64,000 nucleotides of DNA, taken from assembly GCF_900099835.1 (NCBI RefSeq), contig NZ_FNKP01000002.1, positions 186,001 through 250,000 of the forward strand. The letters run 5' to 3'. The stretch's first letter is position 1; every line of letters begins with the position of its first letter. Both the position numbers and the translations under genes were made by a program. The notes under the pieces were generated by a model that ran no database searches, was not told the DNA's origin, and saw only the letters and a program-made list of their open reading frames with translations. This document shows, in pieces, positions 1 through 9,700 of the stretch. Source of the stretch: Paraburkholderia fungorum. GTDB lineage: Bacteria > Pseudomonadota > Gammaproteobacteria > Burkholderiales > Burkholderiaceae.

Positions 1-1
1 C

Positions 2-1006
2 GTACTGAGTACTCTCGTGAGCGGTGCCGTGCTCGCGAGTCTGAGCCTTGCCGCGCCGCTCGCGCATGCGAGCAAGGACCATCCGGAAATTGGCTTCTGT
101 ATCGACGATCTGCGCGTCGAGCGCTGGTCGCGCGATCGTGACTATTTCGTCGCCGCAGCGGAAAAGCTCGGCGCGAAAGTGTCGGTGCAATCCGCCGATG
201 CGAGCGAAGAGCGTCAGGTTTCGCAGATCGAGAACCTGATCTCGCGCGGCGTCGACGTGATCGTGATCGTGCCGTTCAATTCGAAAGCACTCGGCAATGT
301 GGTCGCCGAAGCGAAGAAGGCGGGCATCAAGGTCGTGTCGTACGACCGCCTGATTCTCGACGCCGATGTCGACGCGTATATCTCGTTCGACAACGAAAAG
401 GTCGGCGAAATGCAGGCACAAGGCGTGTACAACGTACAGCCGAAGGGCAACTACTTCCTGCTAGGCGGCGCACCGACCGACAACAACGCGAAGATGCTGC
501 GCGCAGGCCAGTTGAAGATTCTGCAACCGGCTATCGACAAGGGCGACATCAAGGTGGTCGGCCAGCAGTGGGTGCCTGAATGGAGCGCATCGACGGCGCT
601 GCGCATCGCCGAAGATGCACTGACCGCGAACAACAACAAGATCGACGCAATCGTCGCGTCGAACGACGGCACGGCGGGCGGCGCGATCCAGGCGCTGGCC
701 GCGCAGCATCTGGCGGGCAAGGTGCCGGTTTCGGGTCAGGACGCGGATCTCGCGGCCGTCAAGCGCGTGATCGCCGGAACCCAGACGATGACCGTGTACA
801 AGCCGCTGAAGCTGATCGCCGGCGAAGCGGCGAAACTCTCGGTGGCGCTTGCCAAGGGCGAAAAGCCTAACTTCAATGCGCAATACGACAACGGCAAGAA
901 GAAGGTCGACACGGTGCTGCTGCAACCTACGTTGCTGACCAAGGCCAACGCCGATATCGTCGTCAAGGACGGTTTCTACACCCAGGCCCAGCTCGCGAGC
1001 CAGTAA
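2..1006 (+). CDS. xylF: D-xylose ABC transporter, periplasmic binding protein (5' end outside window)
   Basis: Periplasmic sugar-binding protein that delivers D-xylose to the XylGH membrane complex. The reading frame is open to the left edge, so the true start lies upstream; the visible part begins inside a signal peptide whose hydrophobic core ends in AHA-S near base 76. The mature protein starts with a type I periplasmic-binding fold ([13 protein letters not shown], a XylF-type N-terminus with the usual S changed to C), followed by [13 protein letters not shown] and the second lobe motif [12 protein letters not shown]. About 330 residues are visible, normal for XylF. xylG and xylH follow on the same strand. 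A strong stem-loop separates it from xylG, as often seen after highly expressed binding-protein genes. The family call is firm; xylose rather than another pentose is inferred from sequence resemblance. Confidence 0.93.
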   Translation, partial: VLSTLVSGAVLASLSLAAPLAHASKDHPEIGFCIDDLRVERWSRDRDYFVAAAEKLGAKVSVQSADASEERQVSQIENLISRGVDVIVIVPFNSKALGNVVAEAKKAGIKVVSYDRLILDADVDAYISFDNEKVGEMQAQGVYNVQPKGNYFLLGGAPTDNNAKMLRAGQLKILQPAIDKGDIKVVGQQWVPEWSASTALRIAEDALTANNNKIDAIVASNDGTAGGAIQALAAQHLAGKVPVSGQDADLAAVKRVIAGTQTMTVYKPLKLIAGEAAKLSVALAKGEKPNFNAQYDNGKKKVDTVLLQPTLLTKANADIVVKDGFYTQAQLASQ

Positions 1007-1026
1007 CCGTAACGCGCGTGCGATCA

Positions 1027-1055
1027 GCCGCGATACGCACGACGCGTATCGCGGC
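1027..1055 (+). promoter_or_regulatory. Perfect stem-loop between xylF and xylG
   Basis: GCCGCGATACGC (1027-1038) and GCGTATCGCGGC (1044-1055) form a perfect 12-bp stem with a 5-nt loop. It lies in the 100-nt gap after the xylF stop and no T-run follows. This position and form fit an mRNA 3'-end stabiliser or partial terminator that keeps binding-protein expression above that of the ATPase and permease. The function is inferred. Confidence 0.6.
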
Positions 1056-1106
1056 ATATTGCGATCTGTCGCGATCGATCGCGCGCCTTGCAGCGAGGCA
1101 CTTCGA

Positions 1107-2666
1107 ATGACGCAACCTCTGTTGACGATGCGCGGCATCGTCAAAACTTTTTCAGGCGTGAAAGCGCTCGACGGTATCGACCTGACGGTCGCGCCGGGCG
1201 AGTGCGTCGGTTTATGCGGCGAGAACGGCGCAGGCAAATCGACGTTGATGAAAGTGCTGTCCGGCGTGTATCCACACGGTACCTGGGATGGCGAAATAAC
1301 CTGGGAAGGCGAAACATTAAAAGCCACCAGCGTGCGCGACACCGAGCGTGCCGGGATCATCATCATTCACCAGGAATTGATGCTGGTGCCGGAGTTGTCG
1401 GTCGCGGAGAACATTTTTCTCGGCAATGAAATCACGCTGCCGGGCGGCCGGATGAATTACGCCGCGATGTATCAGCGCGCCGACGAATTGCTGCGCGAAC
1501 TCGGTATCAGCGGCATCAATGCCGCGCAGCCGGTGATGAACTACGGCGGCGGTCATCAGCAGTTGATCGAGATCGCCAAAGCGCTCAACAAGCGCGCCAA
1601 ACTGCTGATTCTCGATGAGCCGTCGTCGTCGCTGACGTCGTCGGAGATCGCCATTCTGCTGGACATCGTGCGCGATCTGAAGCGGCGCGGCGTGGCGTGC
1701 GTGTATATCTCGCACAAGCTCGACGAAGTGGCCGCCGTGTGCGACACGATCAGCGTGATTCGCGACGGCCGGCATGTCGCGACCGAACCCATGCACTCGC
1801 TCACAACCGACCGCATCATCTCGCTGATGGTGGGCCGCGAAATCAAGAACCTGTTCCCACGTGAGCCGCATCCGATCGGCGACGTGATCTTCGAAGCGCG
1901 CAACGTCACCTGTTTCGACGTCACCAATCCGCGCCGCAAACGCGTGAACGATGTGTCGTTTTCGCTGCGGCGCGGCGAGATTCTGGGTGTCGCCGGTCTG
2001 GTCGGCGCGGGTCGCACGGAACTGATGCAGGCGATCTTCGGCGCGTATCCCGGCGTGAGCGAAGCGACGGTCGTGCTGGAAGGCAAGCCGCAAAAAATTC
2101 GCGCGCCGATCGACGCGATTCGCGCGGGCATCGGCATGGTGCCGGAAGATCGCAAACGTCATGGCATCGTGCCGGGCCTCAGCGTCGGGCACAACATCAC
2201 GCTGGCGGTATTGCAACGCTTTGCGAAAGGTGGACGGATCGATTCCGCCGCCGAACTCGACACGATTCACACGGAAATGAAGCGGCTGTCGGTGCGTGCC
2301 GCAACACCGATGCTGTCGATTGCGAGCCTGTCGGGCGGCAATCAGCAGAAGGCCGTGCTGACCCGCATGCTGCTGACCGATCCGAAGGTGCTGATCCTCG
2401 ACGAACCCACACGCGGCGTCGATGTCGGCGCAAAGTATGAAATCTACAAACTGATTTTCCAGCTGGCACAGCGCGGCATGTCGATCGTGATGGTGTCGTC
2501 CGAATTGCCCGAAGTGCTCGGCATCAGCGATCGCGTGCTGGTGATCGGCGAGGGCGAATTGCGCGGCGACTTCGCCAACGACGGCCTCACGCAAGAGGAC
2601 ATTCTCAGCGCCGCGATCCGCCCCGTGCAGCCATTCCCGAACCCAACCGCAGCGAGTGCCGCATGA
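1107..2666 (+). CDS. xylG: Xylose ABC transporter, ATP-binding protein
   Basis: Cytoplasmic double-ATPase subunit that powers xylose import. Two ABC domains are visible: Walker [10 protein letters not shown] near residue 40 with signature YGGGHQQ and Walker [11 protein letters not shown] in the first half; a degenerate Walker A region (GLVGAGRTE), signature LSGGNQQK and Walker [12 protein letters not shown] in the second. The weak second Walker A is normal for sugar ATPases of the RbsA/XylG/MglA group. The ATG at 1107 was chosen because GAGG sits about 9 nt upstream and the protein then begins [15 protein letters not shown]; a TTG at 1059 in the same frame lies in the hairpin region. The 519 residues match XylG length. 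Its stop overlaps the xylH start (ATGA), so the two are translationally coupled. Confidence 0.95.
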   Translation: MTQPLLTMRGIVKTFSGVKALDGIDLTVAPGECVGLCGENGAGKSTLMKVLSGVYPHGTWDGEITWEGETLKATSVRDTERAGIIIIHQELMLVPELSVAENIFLGNEITLPGGRMNYAAMYQRADELLRELGISGINAAQPVMNYGGGHQQLIEIAKALNKRAKLLILDEPSSSLTSSEIAILLDIVRDLKRRGVACVYISHKLDEVAAVCDTISVIRDGRHVATEPMHSLTTDRIISLMVGREIKNLFPREPHPIGDVIFEARNVTCFDVTNPRRKRVNDVSFSLRRGEILGVAGLVGAGRTELMQAIFGAYPGVSEATVVLEGKPQKIRAPIDAIRAGIGMVPEDRKRHGIVPGLSVGHNITLAVLQRFAKGGRIDSAAELDTIHTEMKRLSVRAATPMLSIASLSGGNQQKAVLTRMLLTDPKVLILDEPTRGVDVGAKYEIYKLIFQLAQRGMSIVMVSSELPEVLGISDRVLVIGEGELRGDFANDGLTQEDILSAAIRPVQPFPNPTAASAA

Positions 2667-3862
2667 CCCCCGACGTTACTACCCAACGCGCCGACGCGAC
2701 TGCTCCCCGAGGTGCATTCGGCAGTTCGCAGCGCATCCAGCAACTGTTCGCGCGCTACAAGATTCTCGCGCTCTTGATCGCCGTGGCCGTGATCTGGATT
2801 TTCTTTTCCGCGCTGACGCATGGCGCGTTCGTCACGCCGCGCAATCTGTCGAACCTGCTGCGGCAAATGTCGATCACCGGCATGCTCGCTTGCGGCATGG
2901 TGTTCGTGATCATCGCGGGCGAAATCGATCTCTCCGTCGGCTCGCTGCTCGGTCTGCTCGGCGGCGTCGCGGCGATTCTCGATGTGAACCGGCACTGGCC
3001 GATCGGCGTCACGGTGCCTGTCGTGATGCTGCTCGGCGTGCTGGTCGGCATGTTCAACGGATGGTGGTCGACCTACCGCCGCGTGCCGTCGTTCATCGTC
3101 GGGCTCGGCGGCATGCTCGCGTATCGCGGCATTCTGCTCGGCGTGACCGGCGGTTCGACGATCGCACCGGTCTCGGACGATTTCGTATTCATCGGACAAG
3201 GCTACCTGCCGCGTCTCGCGGGCGATTCGCTGGCGGTCGTGCTGTTCCTGCTGCTCGCGTTCCTGACGGTACGTCAGCGGCAAAACCGCGAGCGTTATCA
3301 ATTGCGCGTGGTGCCGGTCTGGCAGGACGTCGCGAAAGTGGTCGGCGCGGGCGCGATTCTGGCGGGCTTCGTCGCGACCCTTGACCGTTACGGCGGCATT
3401 CCCGTGCCGGTTCTGCTGCTGCTCGCACTGCTCGGCATTTTCACGTGGATCGCGACGCAAACCGTGTTCGGCCGCCGCATTTACGCGGTCGGTTCCAATC
3501 TCGAAGCGACGCGTCTGTCCGGCGTCAACACGAACCGCGTGAAGCTCGCGATCTTCGCGCTGATGGGTTTGATGTGTGCGTTCGCCGGGATCATCAACAC
3601 GGCGCGGCTCGCGGCCGGCTCGCCGTCGGCGGGATCGATGGGCGAACTCGATGCCATCGCCGCGTGCTTTATCGGCGGAACCTCGATGCGGGGCGGCTCC
3701 GGCACCGTGTACGGCGCGCTGATCGGCGCGCTGGTGATGGCGAGCCTCGACAACGGCATGTCGATGCTCGACGTCGACGCGTACTGGCAGATGATCGTGA
3801 AGGGCGGCATTCTCGTGCTGGCCGTGTGGATCGACGTCGTGTCGGGCTCGAACCGCCGCTGA
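2663..3862 (+). CDS. xylH: Xylose ABC transporter, permease
   Basis: Inner-membrane permease subunit of the xylose importer, BPD_transp_2/RbsC family. It has about ten hydrophobic segments, the conserved stretch [13 protein letters not shown] near residue 90, and the family's late motif [19 protein letters not shown]. The 399 residues are usual for XylH, which is longer than RbsC. The ATG overlaps the xylG stop by 4 nt. No xylose isomerase, kinase or regulator follows; an inverted repeat 20 bp after the stop appears to end the operon. Confidence 0.94.
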   Translation: MTPDVTTQRADATAPRGAFGSSQRIQQLFARYKILALLIAVAVIWIFFSALTHGAFVTPRNLSNLLRQMSITGMLACGMVFVIIAGEIDLSVGSLLGLLGGVAAILDVNRHWPIGVTVPVVMLLGVLVGMFNGWWSTYRRVPSFIVGLGGMLAYRGILLGVTGGSTIAPVSDDFVFIGQGYLPRLAGDSLAVVLFLLLAFLTVRQRQNRERYQLRVVPVWQDVAKVVGAGAILAGFVATLDRYGGIPVPVLLLLALLGIFTWIATQTVFGRRIYAVGSNLEATRLSGVNTNRVKLAIFALMGLMCAFAGIINTARLAAGSPSAGSMGELDAIAACFIGGTSMRGGSGTVYGALIGALVMASLDNGMSMLDVDAYWQMIVKGGILVLAVWIDVVSGSNRR

Positions 3863-3880
3863 TCGAATGAAGCAAACGAC

Positions 3881-3913
3881 GGTGCGTCGGCACGAAACCG
3901 GGGCCGACGCACC
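3881..3913 (+). terminator. Putative terminator of the xylFGH operon
   Basis: GGTGCGTCGGC (3881-3891) and GCCGACGCACC (3903-3913) form an 11-bp perfect stem around an 11-nt loop, starting 19 nt after the xylH stop. The following bases contain only a short ATTT, so termination may need help from Rho. The rest of the gap to 4123 holds three near-repeats of GCGATTTAA (around 3916, 3936 and 4002) and no gene. Confidence 0.55.
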
Positions 3914-4123
3914 GCGCGATTTAATGAAACGCCCCGCGATTTAAGTCCTTCCGCACCAATCGCCTCATCCCCCGTCCCAAGCCCGCTCGGCCTGAGCGCG
4001 CGAATTTAAGTCTCCCGCGCCTTCAGCCGTCTTATTACCATTCCGAAGAAACAGCGCGACGCAATTCATTGCGCGCGCCTGGCACAGCTTTCCTGCTCTC
4101 GCGAAAGCGGATCGAGTCACGTC

Positions 4124-6394
4124 ATGTTGAAGCGCAGAACTTTCCTGCTCGGCGGCGCCGGCGCTTTAGGCGCGCTGCTGGTCGGCTGGTCGGTGCTGCC
4201 GCCGGGTCAGCGTTTGACCACCTCGACGCCGCTGCCCGCAGAGGGCACGCAGGCCGCGCTGAACGGCTGGGTCAAGATCGCCGCCGACAACAGCGTGACG
4301 ATCATGATGTGCAAGGCGGAAATGGGGCAGGGCATTCACACGGGGCTCGCCATGCTGCTCGCCGAGGAACTCGACGCGGACTGGTCGCAGGTGCGCGTCG
4401 AAGATTCGCCGATCGACAATATCTACAACAGCGTGCAGAGCATTATCGACGACCTGCCGTTTCGTCCCGACGACGACAGCCTGGTCAAGCGCACGACGGT
4501 CTGGTTCACCCGCAAAGCCGTGCGCGAGGCGGGCACGATGATGACCGGCGGGTCGTCGAGCATCAACGATCTGTGGACGCCGATGCGCGAAGCCGGCGCG
4601 TCGGCGCGCGCGATGCTGATCGGCGCGGCGGCCGAGCAATGGCACGTACGCGCCGACGAATGCCGCGCCGAAAGCGGCCACGTATTGCATACGTCGGGCC
4701 ACAAGGCGAGCTTCGGCGAGTTGTCGTCGATGGCCGCGCAACAGCCGCTGCCGCGCCACGTCACGCTGAAGAATCCCGCCGATTTCAAGCTGATCGGCAA
4801 GCCGGTGCGCCGCCTCGAAGCGGCGTCGAAGATCAACGGCACGGCGCGTTTCGGCATCGACGTGCTGCCCGATGGGCTGCTGTATGCGAGCGTCGTGATG
4901 TGCCCGACCTTGGGCGGCTCGGTCGCGCATTTCGACGCAATACCGGCTGCCGCGCTGCCGGGTTTCATCAAGGCGTTCGCCGTGCCGCCGTTCGGTGGCG
5001 GAACGGGCGGCGTCGCGGTCATCGCGGACAACCCGTTTCGCGCGATGAACGCCGTCAGCGCGATCAACGTGGAGTGGGCGAACGGCGCGGCGTCGGCGGT
5101 ATCGAGCGCGGACGTGGATCAGCGGCTCACCAGGGCGCTCGACGAAAGCGACGGTCACGCGTACTTTCATCGCGGCAATGTCGAGGCCGCGATGACCGGC
5201 GCGGCGCGTACCGTCACCGCCGACTACCACGCGCCGTACCTCGCGCATGGCGCGGTCGAGCCGGTCAATTGCACGGTGCAGGTCGCGGACGGCGCGGCGA
5301 CGGTCTGGGTGTCGACGCAAGTGCCCGCGCTCGCGCGTCAGCATGTGGCGAAGGCGCTGGACATCGACGCCGATAAGGTCGACGTGCAAACGCAATTGTT
5401 GGGCGGTGCGTTCGGGCGTCGGCTGGAACTCGATTTCATCGCGCAGGCGGCGGTGATTGCGCGCGAGGGCGGCGGCCGTCCGGTGCAGACCATCTGGTCG
5501 CGGGCGCAGGATTTTACCCACGACTTTTACCGTCCGGCCTGCGTGTCGAGGCTGACGGCGGGGTTCGATGCGGGCGGCAGGCTGGTTGCGTGGCGCAGCA
5601 CGTCGGCGAGTCAGGCGATCGTGCCGGAAGCGCTCGCCCGCTATTACGGCGTGCCGCGCATTCCGATCGACAAAACCACCTGCGAAGGCGCATTCGATCA
5701 ACCGTACGAATGGCCTGCCGCGCGGGTTGCGCACAAGATCGTCGAGTTGCCGGTGCCGGTCGGTTTCTGGCGCTCGGTCGGCCATTCGCACCAGGCGTTT
5801 TTCACCGAGAGTTTCACTGATGAACTCGCCGTCGCGACCGGCCAGGACCCGATTGCGTTTCGCGTGGCGCTGCTCGCGCAGCATCCGCGGCATGTGGCGG
5901 TGTTAAAGCGTGTTGCTGCGCTGTCGGGCTGGGGGCATCCGTTGACGCATGCCGCCGACGGCGCTCCGCGAGCGCGCGGTGTTGCGCTGCACGAGGCGTT
6001 CGGCAGCGTCGTCGCGCAGGTGGCGGAAGTGTCGATCGGGCCGGATAAGAAGATTCGCGTGCACCGGGTCGTGTGCGTGATCGATTGCGGTTTGCCGGTG
6101 AATCCGAACCTGATCCGGCAGCAGATGGAGAGCGGGATCGTGTTCGGTCTTTCGACCGCGCTGCAGGATGAAATCACGATTGTCGGCGGCCAGGTGCAGC
6201 AGAAAAACTTCGTGGATTTCCCGGTCGTGCGCATGAACGATTGTCCGGTGATCGAAACCGACATCATGCCGAGTCAGATGCATCCGCAGGGTGTCGGCGA
6301 ACCGGGCGTGCCGCCGGTTGCGCCAGCGGTTGCGAACGCGGTATTCGCGCTGACGGGCAAGCGCTTGCGCAGCTTGCCGCTGAAGCTTGCATAA
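4124..6394 (+). CDS. Molybdopterin-binding subunit of a xanthine-dehydrogenase-family hydroxylase (isoquinoline 1-oxidoreductase beta-like)
   Basis: Large catalytic subunit of a molybdenum hydroxylase, which inserts water-derived oxygen into an N-heterocycle or aldehyde. The N-terminus is a twin-arginine signal (KRRTFLLGG then a hydrophobic run), so the enzyme is exported folded to the periplasm or held in the inner membrane. Family marks are GFWRSVGHSHQAFFTESF, the molybdopterin stretch GGAFGRRLELDF, and the C-terminal catalytic glutamate in QGVGEPGVPP (about Glu726). The 756 residues match IorB-type subunits. The 2Fe-2S subunit follows 49 bp downstream; no FAD subunit is present, as in isoquinoline oxidoreductases, where a cytochrome or quinone is thought to take the electrons. 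The substrate cannot be told from sequence. No XdhC-type maturation gene is nearby. Confidence 0.88.
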   Translation: MLKRRTFLLGGAGALGALLVGWSVLPPGQRLTTSTPLPAEGTQAALNGWVKIAADNSVTIMMCKAEMGQGIHTGLAMLLAEELDADWSQVRVEDSPIDNIYNSVQSIIDDLPFRPDDDSLVKRTTVWFTRKAVREAGTMMTGGSSSINDLWTPMREAGASARAMLIGAAAEQWHVRADECRAESGHVLHTSGHKASFGELSSMAAQQPLPRHVTLKNPADFKLIGKPVRRLEAASKINGTARFGIDVLPDGLLYASVVMCPTLGGSVAHFDAIPAAALPGFIKAFAVPPFGGGTGGVAVIADNPFRAMNAVSAINVEWANGAASAVSSADVDQRLTRALDESDGHAYFHRGNVEAAMTGAARTVTADYHAPYLAHGAVEPVNCTVQVADGAATVWVSTQVPALARQHVAKALDIDADKVDVQTQLLGGAFGRRLELDFIAQAAVIAREGGGRPVQTIWSRAQDFTHDFYRPACVSRLTAGFDAGGRLVAWRSTSASQAIVPEALARYYGVPRIPIDKTTCEGAFDQPYEWPAARVAHKIVELPVPVGFWRSVGHSHQAFFTESFTDELAVATGQDPIAFRVALLAQHPRHVAVLKRVAALSGWGHPLTHAADGAPRARGVALHEAFGSVVAQVAEVSIGPDKKIRVHRVVCVIDCGLPVNPNLIRQQMESGIVFGLSTALQDEITIVGGQVQQKNFVDFPVVRMNDCPVIETDIMPSQMHPQGVGEPGVPPVAPAVANAVFALTGKRLRSLPLKLA

Positions 6395-6443
6395 GCGCTG
6401 GAAGATTCAAGGCGACTGAAAAATAGCCACTCAGGAGACAAGC

Positions 6444-6905
6444 ATGGGATCGCTCAATATCAACGGACGGGCCGTCGCCGTGCAGGCCGACCCGGACATG
6501 CCGCTGTTATGGGTGCTGCGTTGCGACCTCGGCATGACCGGCACCAAGTTCGGCTGCGGCGTGGGGATTTGCGGCGCGTGCACGATTCATCTGGACGGCG
6601 CCGCGTGCCTCGCCTGTCAGACGCTGATGTCGAGCCTGCATACGCAGAAGATCACAACAATCGAAGGCGTACAGGGCCCTGAAGCACAGGCGCTCAAAGC
6701 CGCGTGGATCGACCTCGACGTGGTGCAGTGCGGCTATTGCCAGAGCGCTCAACTGATGGCGGCGAGCGCGCTGCTCAAACAAAAACCGCATCCCACTGAC
6801 GCGGATATCGACGCGGCCATGAGCCATATTGTGTGCCGTTGCGGCACGTATCCGCGAGTGCGGGCGGCGATTCACCAGGCGGCGGGGAGTCGGCCTCCCG
6901 GCTAA
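6444..6905 (+). CDS. 2Fe-2S subunit of the molybdenum hydroxylase (isoquinoline 1-oxidoreductase alpha-like)
   Basis: Electron-transfer partner of the preceding molybdopterin subunit. It carries two [2Fe-2S] sites: a plant-ferredoxin type with Cys38, Cys43, Cys46 and Cys58, and the helical type typical of the xanthine oxidase family with Cys96, Cys99, Cys131 and Cys133 (QCGYCQ and CRCGTYPR). The length of 153 residues is standard. CAGGAGA lies 8 nt before the ATG. It has no signal peptide and is probably co-exported with the Tat-signal-bearing large subunit; this is inference from the family. Confidence 0.92.
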   Translation: MGSLNINGRAVAVQADPDMPLLWVLRCDLGMTGTKFGCGVGICGACTIHLDGAACLACQTLMSSLHTQKITTIEGVQGPEAQALKAAWIDLDVVQCGYCQSAQLMAASALLKQKPHPTDADIDAAMSHIVCRCGTYPRVRAAIHQAAGSRPPG

Positions 6906-6911
6906 ACCCGC

Positions 6912-7004
6912 TCAATTCGCCAGCATTTCCACGACAGCAACCACCGCTGTGAAGATGCCGATGCAGCCACCCAAAGAAACTACGCCGCGCATGAAATCCG
7001 ACAT
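6912..7004 (-). CDS. Possible small membrane protein (30 aa)
   Basis: A short minus-strand frame encodes 30 residues starting MSDFMRGVVSLGGCIGIF and continuing into a hydrophobic helix before EMLAN. The ATG at 7004 has GGGGG about 6 nt upstream. The whole peptide is one predicted membrane segment. It lies 90 bp downstream of the outer-membrane efflux gene on the same strand and converges with the 2Fe-2S gene, with 6 bp between the stops. I do not recognise the family. Short unrelated frames of this kind also arise by chance, so the call rests on the ribosome site and the helix. Confidence 0.35.
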   Translation of the reverse strand: MSDFMRGVVSLGGCIGIFTAVVAVVEMLAN

Positions 7005-7094
7005 ACGTGCCCCCGAAAGTGCGTGATTGGTGGCTCGTATTTAATCGGAATTGAAAGCTAAAAGAAAGCTTTTCAAAAACAATTTGTCGGCCAG

Positions 7095-8663
7095 TCAGGG
7101 CGCTTTTGCGGGTGTCGCGGCTGCTGTGGTTGGCGCGGTTGGCGGTGTTGTCGGCGGCGACGAAATTGAAGCCGAAGCCGGAACACTCTTCGCGGAGGCC
7201 GCCGCCGCACCTTGCGCATCCGTCTCCCAGCCGCCGCCCAGCGCGAGGAACAGATTCACCTGATCGACCGCCACCTGGCCTTCCGCCGCTGCCACTTGCG
7301 ATTTCGCCGACGTCAGCGTGCGCGTCGCGTCCAGATCCGAGATGAACGACTCGCGTCCCGCCAGATACAGCCGGTGCGTTTCATCCGCCGATTCACTCGC
7401 CGACTTCACCGCCGCGCGCAGCGACTCGGCGCGCGCATAGTCGGATGCGTAAGTGGCGAGATTGGTTTCGGTTTCGCGCAGTGCGGTCAACACCACGCCG
7501 TCGAACTTGGCGAGCGCAACGTTGCTCGACGCCTCCGCCTCGCGCACGCGGCCGCGCGCGCCGTTGGTCGGGAAATTCCAGTTGAGCAGCGGACCGAACG
7601 CCCAGCGCGCGGTCGGCAAGGTCGGGATGTCTTCGAGAATCCCCGTATATCCCGCCGATGCCCCGAAGCTGATGGTCGGATACAGCGCGCCAGTCGCCAC
7701 GCCAATGCGTGCCGTCGACGCCGCCAGTTGGCGCTCGGCCTCGCGCACGTCCGGACGGCGCTTGAGCAGCCCGGCACCGTCGCCGACCGGAATCGGCTGA
7801 TGAATTTGCGGCAGCCGGTCGCAAGCCAGCACGGCCGGCGGCAGGCTCGACGGCGCGCGTGCGAGCAGCGCGGCGAGCCGGTATTGCGCGATCTTGCGGC
7901 GTGCCGTGTAGCGCGGAATATCGGCGGTCAACGTATCGACCTGAGTCTGGCCGCGCGTCACGTCGGGCTGATTGCCACGGCCCGCATCCCGCAGACGGCG
8001 CGACACATCCACGCGCTGCTTCTGCAACGCGAGCGATTGCTGCGCGATCCGCAGTTCTTCGGCAGCCGAACATTCCTCGACGTAAGAGCGCACCACGTCC
8101 GCGACCACGGTGATTCGCGCGAGATCGCCCGCGGCCTGGACCGATTCGGTGTCCGCCTGCGCCGCTTCTACGCCGCGCCGCAGCTTGCCGAACAGATCGA
8201 ATTCGTACGAGATGCTGATGCCGAAGTTGCCTTCGTTGGCGACCGGCAGCTTCTCGAACAACAGGTATTGTTCCGCCGATTCCTGCGCGCGCTCGACCGC
8301 CGCCGACGCGCTGCCGGAAAAGCCGCCCTGCGCCTGCGCAACACCCAGCGCCTCACGCGAGCGCGCGAGATTCGCGGCGGCGACGCGCAGGTCGGTGTTC
8401 GATTGCAGCGCCTCGTCGACGAGACTGTTCAGCACCGGATCGTCGTACATCTTCCACCAGACGGCCGGCACGTTCGCGTGCGAAGTCAGCGCGGTGTCGG
8501 CGCCGTCGATCGGGCCGTTGGCGAGCGGCGCGTTGATCAGCGCCTGCTGCGGCAGCGCGTAGTTCGGGCCGACGGTCGTGCAGCCGTTCAGCGCAACAGC
8601 CAGCGGCAAAAGTGGCAGAAGCGGCAGCCACGGCAATGAGGGCAGGGAGCGCGACAGCTTCAT
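7095..8663 (-). CDS. Outer-membrane efflux lipoprotein (NodT/OprM family)
   Basis: TolC-like outer-membrane channel of a tripartite efflux pump. The signal peptide ends in a lipobox (ALNGC, Cys28), so the protein is probably acylated. GPNYALPQ follows the cysteine as in NodT/OprM proteins, and two OEP repeats follow (LRVAAANLARSREALG; RRPDVREAERQLAASTARIGVA). The C-terminal 35 or so residues are an Ala/Ser/Pro/Thr-rich tail not needed for the barrel. The start overlaps the HlyD adaptor stop by 4 nt, and it is the last clear gene of the five-gene efflux operon. Confidence 0.92.
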   Translation of the reverse strand: MKLSRSLPSLPWLPLLPLLPLAVALNGCTTVGPNYALPQQALINAPLANGPIDGADTALTSHANVPAVWWKMYDDPVLNSLVDEALQSNTDLRVAAANLARSREALGVAQAQGGFSGSASAAVERAQESAEQYLLFEKLPVANEGNFGISISYEFDLFGKLRRGVEAAQADTESVQAAGDLARITVVADVVRSYVEECSAAEELRIAQQSLALQKQRVDVSRRLRDAGRGNQPDVTRGQTQVDTLTADIPRYTARRKIAQYRLAALLARAPSSLPPAVLACDRLPQIHQPIPVGDGAGLLKRRPDVREAERQLAASTARIGVATGALYPTISFGASAGYTGILEDIPTLPTARWAFGPLLNWNFPTNGARGRVREAEASSNVALAKFDGVVLTALRETETNLATYASDYARAESLRAAVKSASESADETHRLYLAGRESFISDLDATRTLTSAKSQVAAAEGQVAVDQVNLFLALGGGWETDAQGAAAASAKSVPASASISSPPTTPPTAPTTAAATPAKAP

Positions 8664-9700
8664 TGCGATGCGCCCGAAGTAACGGTAGCTGCCGAAGCAG
8701 GCTGCGCGGAGGAGGCCGAAGGCGTCACCGGGCTAGCCGAAGCCGAACCTGCTGACGAACCCGAAGCAGCAGCCGACGCCCCCGACGCATCCACGGTCCC
8801 CAACGCCTCCGGCGTCGCCCGCCGTTTCACCGGCGACAGATCCCGCACCGACACCGTCGCCGTGCGTCCGGCGATCATCCGGAAGTCGGCCGGCACTTCG
8901 TCGAGCGCGACCCGCACCGGAATCCGTTGCGCGAGCCGCACCCAGCTGAACGCCGGATTCACGTTCGGCAGCAGATTCGTGCCCTGCGTCCGATCACGGT
9001 CTTCGATACCGGCGACGATGCTCTGCACGTGCCCGCGCAGCGGCGTCGGCTCGCCCATCACCGAGATATCGACCGGCTGGCCGATGTCGATGCCGCGCAA
9101 CTTGGTTTCCTCGAAATACCCATCGACGCGGAACGAATGCATGTCCACCACCGCGACCACCGCGCGTCCCGCCGACACGAATTCGCCCGCACGCGGCGCG
9201 CGATCGTTCAGATAGCCGTCGACCGGACTCATGATCGTCGCGCGCTGCAGGTTCAGTTTCGCGGTGTCGATCGCGACGTTTGCGTCGGCGAGCGCGGCTT
9301 CACCGGCTTCGACGCGCGAGCGGCTTTCTTCCGCGACTTCGGCGGCGACCAGGTTGCCGAGCTTGCGGTTACGCGCATCTTCGCGGCGCGCCTGATCGAG
9401 CGTCGCGCGACGCTGCTGCGCGGTGGCCTGCGCCTGGCGCAGCGCCAGCGTGTAGCGCGCCTGATCGATGACGAACAGCACCTGGCCCTGCCTGACCTGC
9501 TGATTGTCGACCACTTCGACCGACGAGATCAGCCCCGAGATATCCGGCGCGACCTGGATGACGTCGGCTCGGACGTGTCCGTCGCGGGTCCACGGCGCGA
9601 ACATGTAATAGGCGACCAGCTTCCACAGCACGAGGGCTGCCACCACGACGACGATCAGCGTCAGCAGAATCTGACCGAGAGAGAACCAGGTTTTTTTCAC
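8660..9700 (-). CDS. HlyD/EmrA-type periplasmic adaptor of the FUSC efflux pump (AaeA-like)
   Basis: Membrane-fusion protein joining the inner-membrane FUSC permease to the outer-membrane channel. It has one N-terminal membrane anchor (residues about 10-30), then the biotinyl-lipoyl-like half motifs (VAPDISGLISSVEVVDNQQV and MSPVDGYLNDRAPRAGEFV) around an alpha-helical hairpin, and a beta-barrel domain. In AaeA/EmrA systems this part recognises aromatic acids or drugs. The last 50 residues are low-complexity Ser/Ala/Gly, an extension beyond the usual family end. It overlaps DUF1656 upstream and the channel gene downstream by 4 nt each. Confidence 0.92.
   Translation of the reverse strand: MKKTWFSLGQILLTLIVVVVAALVLWKLVAYYMFAPWTRDGHVRADVIQVAPDISGLISSVEVVDNQQVRQGQVLFVIDQARYTLALRQAQATAQQRRATLDQARREDARNRKLGNLVAAEVAEESRSRVEAGEAALADANVAIDTAKLNLQRATIMSPVDGYLNDRAPRAGEFVSAGRAVVAVVDMHSFRVDGYFEETKLRGIDIGQPVDISVMGEPTPLRGHVQSIVAGIEDRDRTQGTNLLPNVNPAFSWVRLAQRIPVRVALDEVPADFRMIAGRTATVSVRDLSPVKRRATPEALGTVDASGASAAASGSSAGSASASPVTPSASSAQPASAATVTSGASQ

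Noticed and set aside
4166..5893. Minus-strand open frame of 575 codons opposite the molybdopterin subunit
   Set aside because: Antisense shadow in GC-rich DNA with no domain signature.
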